DNA of 64,000 nucleotides, taken from contig CAKSFM010000002.1 in assembly GCA_934454525.1 (NCBI GenBank), positions 1 to 64,000 on the forward strand, in the 5' to 3' direction. This stretch comes from an uncultured Clostridia bacterium. Its GTDB lineage: Bacteria > Bacillota > Clostridia > UMGS1883. Below, piece after piece: positions 63,612 through 64,000 of this stretch; positions within the stretch are counted from its first letter, which is position 1, and every line of letters starts with the position of its first letter. The notes below the pieces were generated by a model. It saw nothing but the letters and a program-made list of their open reading frames with translations, ran no database searches and was not told the DNA's origin. The position numbers and the translations under genes were made by a program.

Positions 63612-64000
63612 ATGATTATAAAAAAGCTTAATTTAATTTCTTTCGGAAAGTTTAAAGATAAAACGATTGAGCTTAACGATGGCTTCAACGCTTTTGCCGG
63701 GGATAATGAAGCCGGAAAAAGCACGGTTGCCGGATTTATCTTTGCCATGCTTTACGGCTTTGGCAGCAGCCGCAAAAAAGGAATCAATTTCCGCGACCGA
63801 TATTCCCCGTGGGATGGCTCTGCGGCCGAAGGCAGCATGGAAATTGAATCCGGCGGCAGAACGTACACCGTTTACAGAAAATGCGGAAGCAGCAAAAGGA
63901 ACGATGTACTTAAAATATTCGATTCGGAAAGCGGAACAGAGTTAAATAAATTGCCTGCCGAACTGTCATCTGTCAGTGAAGATACCTATGAGAAAACGCT
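63612..64000 (+). CDS. AAA-family ATPase, YhaN/SbcC-like (cut by window end)
   Basis: N-terminal 129 residues of a long ATPase whose frame stays open to the last base. It starts MIIKKLNLISFGKF and has Walker A GDNEAGKST (34-42), followed by FIFAMLYGFGSS and PWDGSAAEG, as in the YhaN/SbcC/Rad50-like family; the coiled coil and C-terminal half lie outside. The ATG at 63612 is chosen by homology although GGAGG is 16 bases away; a CTG at 63600 in frame, 4 bases from GGAGG, is a less usual alternative. It is probably co-transcribed and acts with the preceding phosphoesterase. Confidence 0.85.
   Translation, partial: MIIKKLNLISFGKFKDKTIELNDGFNAFAGDNEAGKSTVAGFIFAMLYGFGSSRKKGINFRDRYSPWDGSAAEGSMEIESGGRTYTVYRKCGSSKRNDVLKIFDSESGTELNKLPAELSSVSEDTYEKT

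Overview
The window looks like a chromosome segment of an anaerobic, Gram-positive, spore-lineage Clostridia bacterium (Bacillota). The pointers are spoIIR, DUF4364 and DUF1858 proteins, an LCP-family wall protein, S-layer homology (SLH) surface proteins, a YesM/YesN-type two-component pair with an Lpl/Yte-type sugar ABC transporter, AGGAGG-type ribosome sites, frequent GTG/TTG starts and canonical TTGnnn-17-TATAAT promoters. I see no tRNA, rRNA, CRISPR array, transposase or phage gene. The order within Clostridia cannot be fixed from sequence reading alone.

Left part (1-15.4 kb), mostly housekeeping. A secreted M14 zinc carboxypeptidase and a HAD phosphatase read leftward. Reading rightward are a membrane PTS_EIIC_2-like protein, a tRNA-dihydrouridine synthase and the complete proline pathway (proB-proA-proC) as one operon, then a polar amino-acid ABC transporter, a DUF1858 protein, pfkA, an ECF-type S component with a DUF4364 protein, and galT-galK.

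Middle (15.4-40.3 kb), a leftward glycan-utilisation locus. From a strong promoter near 38.4 kb run two Lpl/Yte-type permeases, two SLH surface proteins, a GH141-like beta-helix protein, an FAD oxidoreductase, the sugar-binding lipoprotein, a second beta-helix protein and an AraC-type response regulator. Most of these genes overlap or lie within 50 bp. The cognate-looking histidine kinase lies upstream of the operon, so the two-component pair is split by about 19 kb. Beyond the regulator, after a repeat-filled 0.5-kb gap, lie an SGNH hydrolase and a CE15-like glucuronoyl esterase, both without a signal peptide. A plausible scheme: surface-anchored proteins bind and cut an acidic plant or host glycan, the ABC system imports the oligosaccharides, and intracellular esterases finish them. 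This is inference.

40.8-54.9 kb is a second surface locus: a TetR regulator with a candidate self-operator, a 2303-residue Ig-like giant and a 2172-residue SLH-anchored protein, in one leftward transcription unit.

Right part (55.7-64 kb) is again housekeeping: gap, ppiB, an LCP protein, a glycine-zipper stress-like protein, rhaM, endonuclease IV, ispE, spoIIR, trmB, and a YhaO/YhaN-like nuclease-ATPase pair cut off by the window end.

The gene-free stretches are not empty. They hold three kinds of structured repeat: a 353-bp sequence present twice (67-419 and 17563-17915), a roughly 265-bp core present twice whose two flanking hairpins match each other within a copy but differ between copies (40384-40686 and 55296-55624), and a 215-bp element with 26-bp terminal inverted repeats (55059-55273). 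There is also a perfect 40-bp palindrome (17441-17480). These repeats and the two surface loci are the most unusual content.
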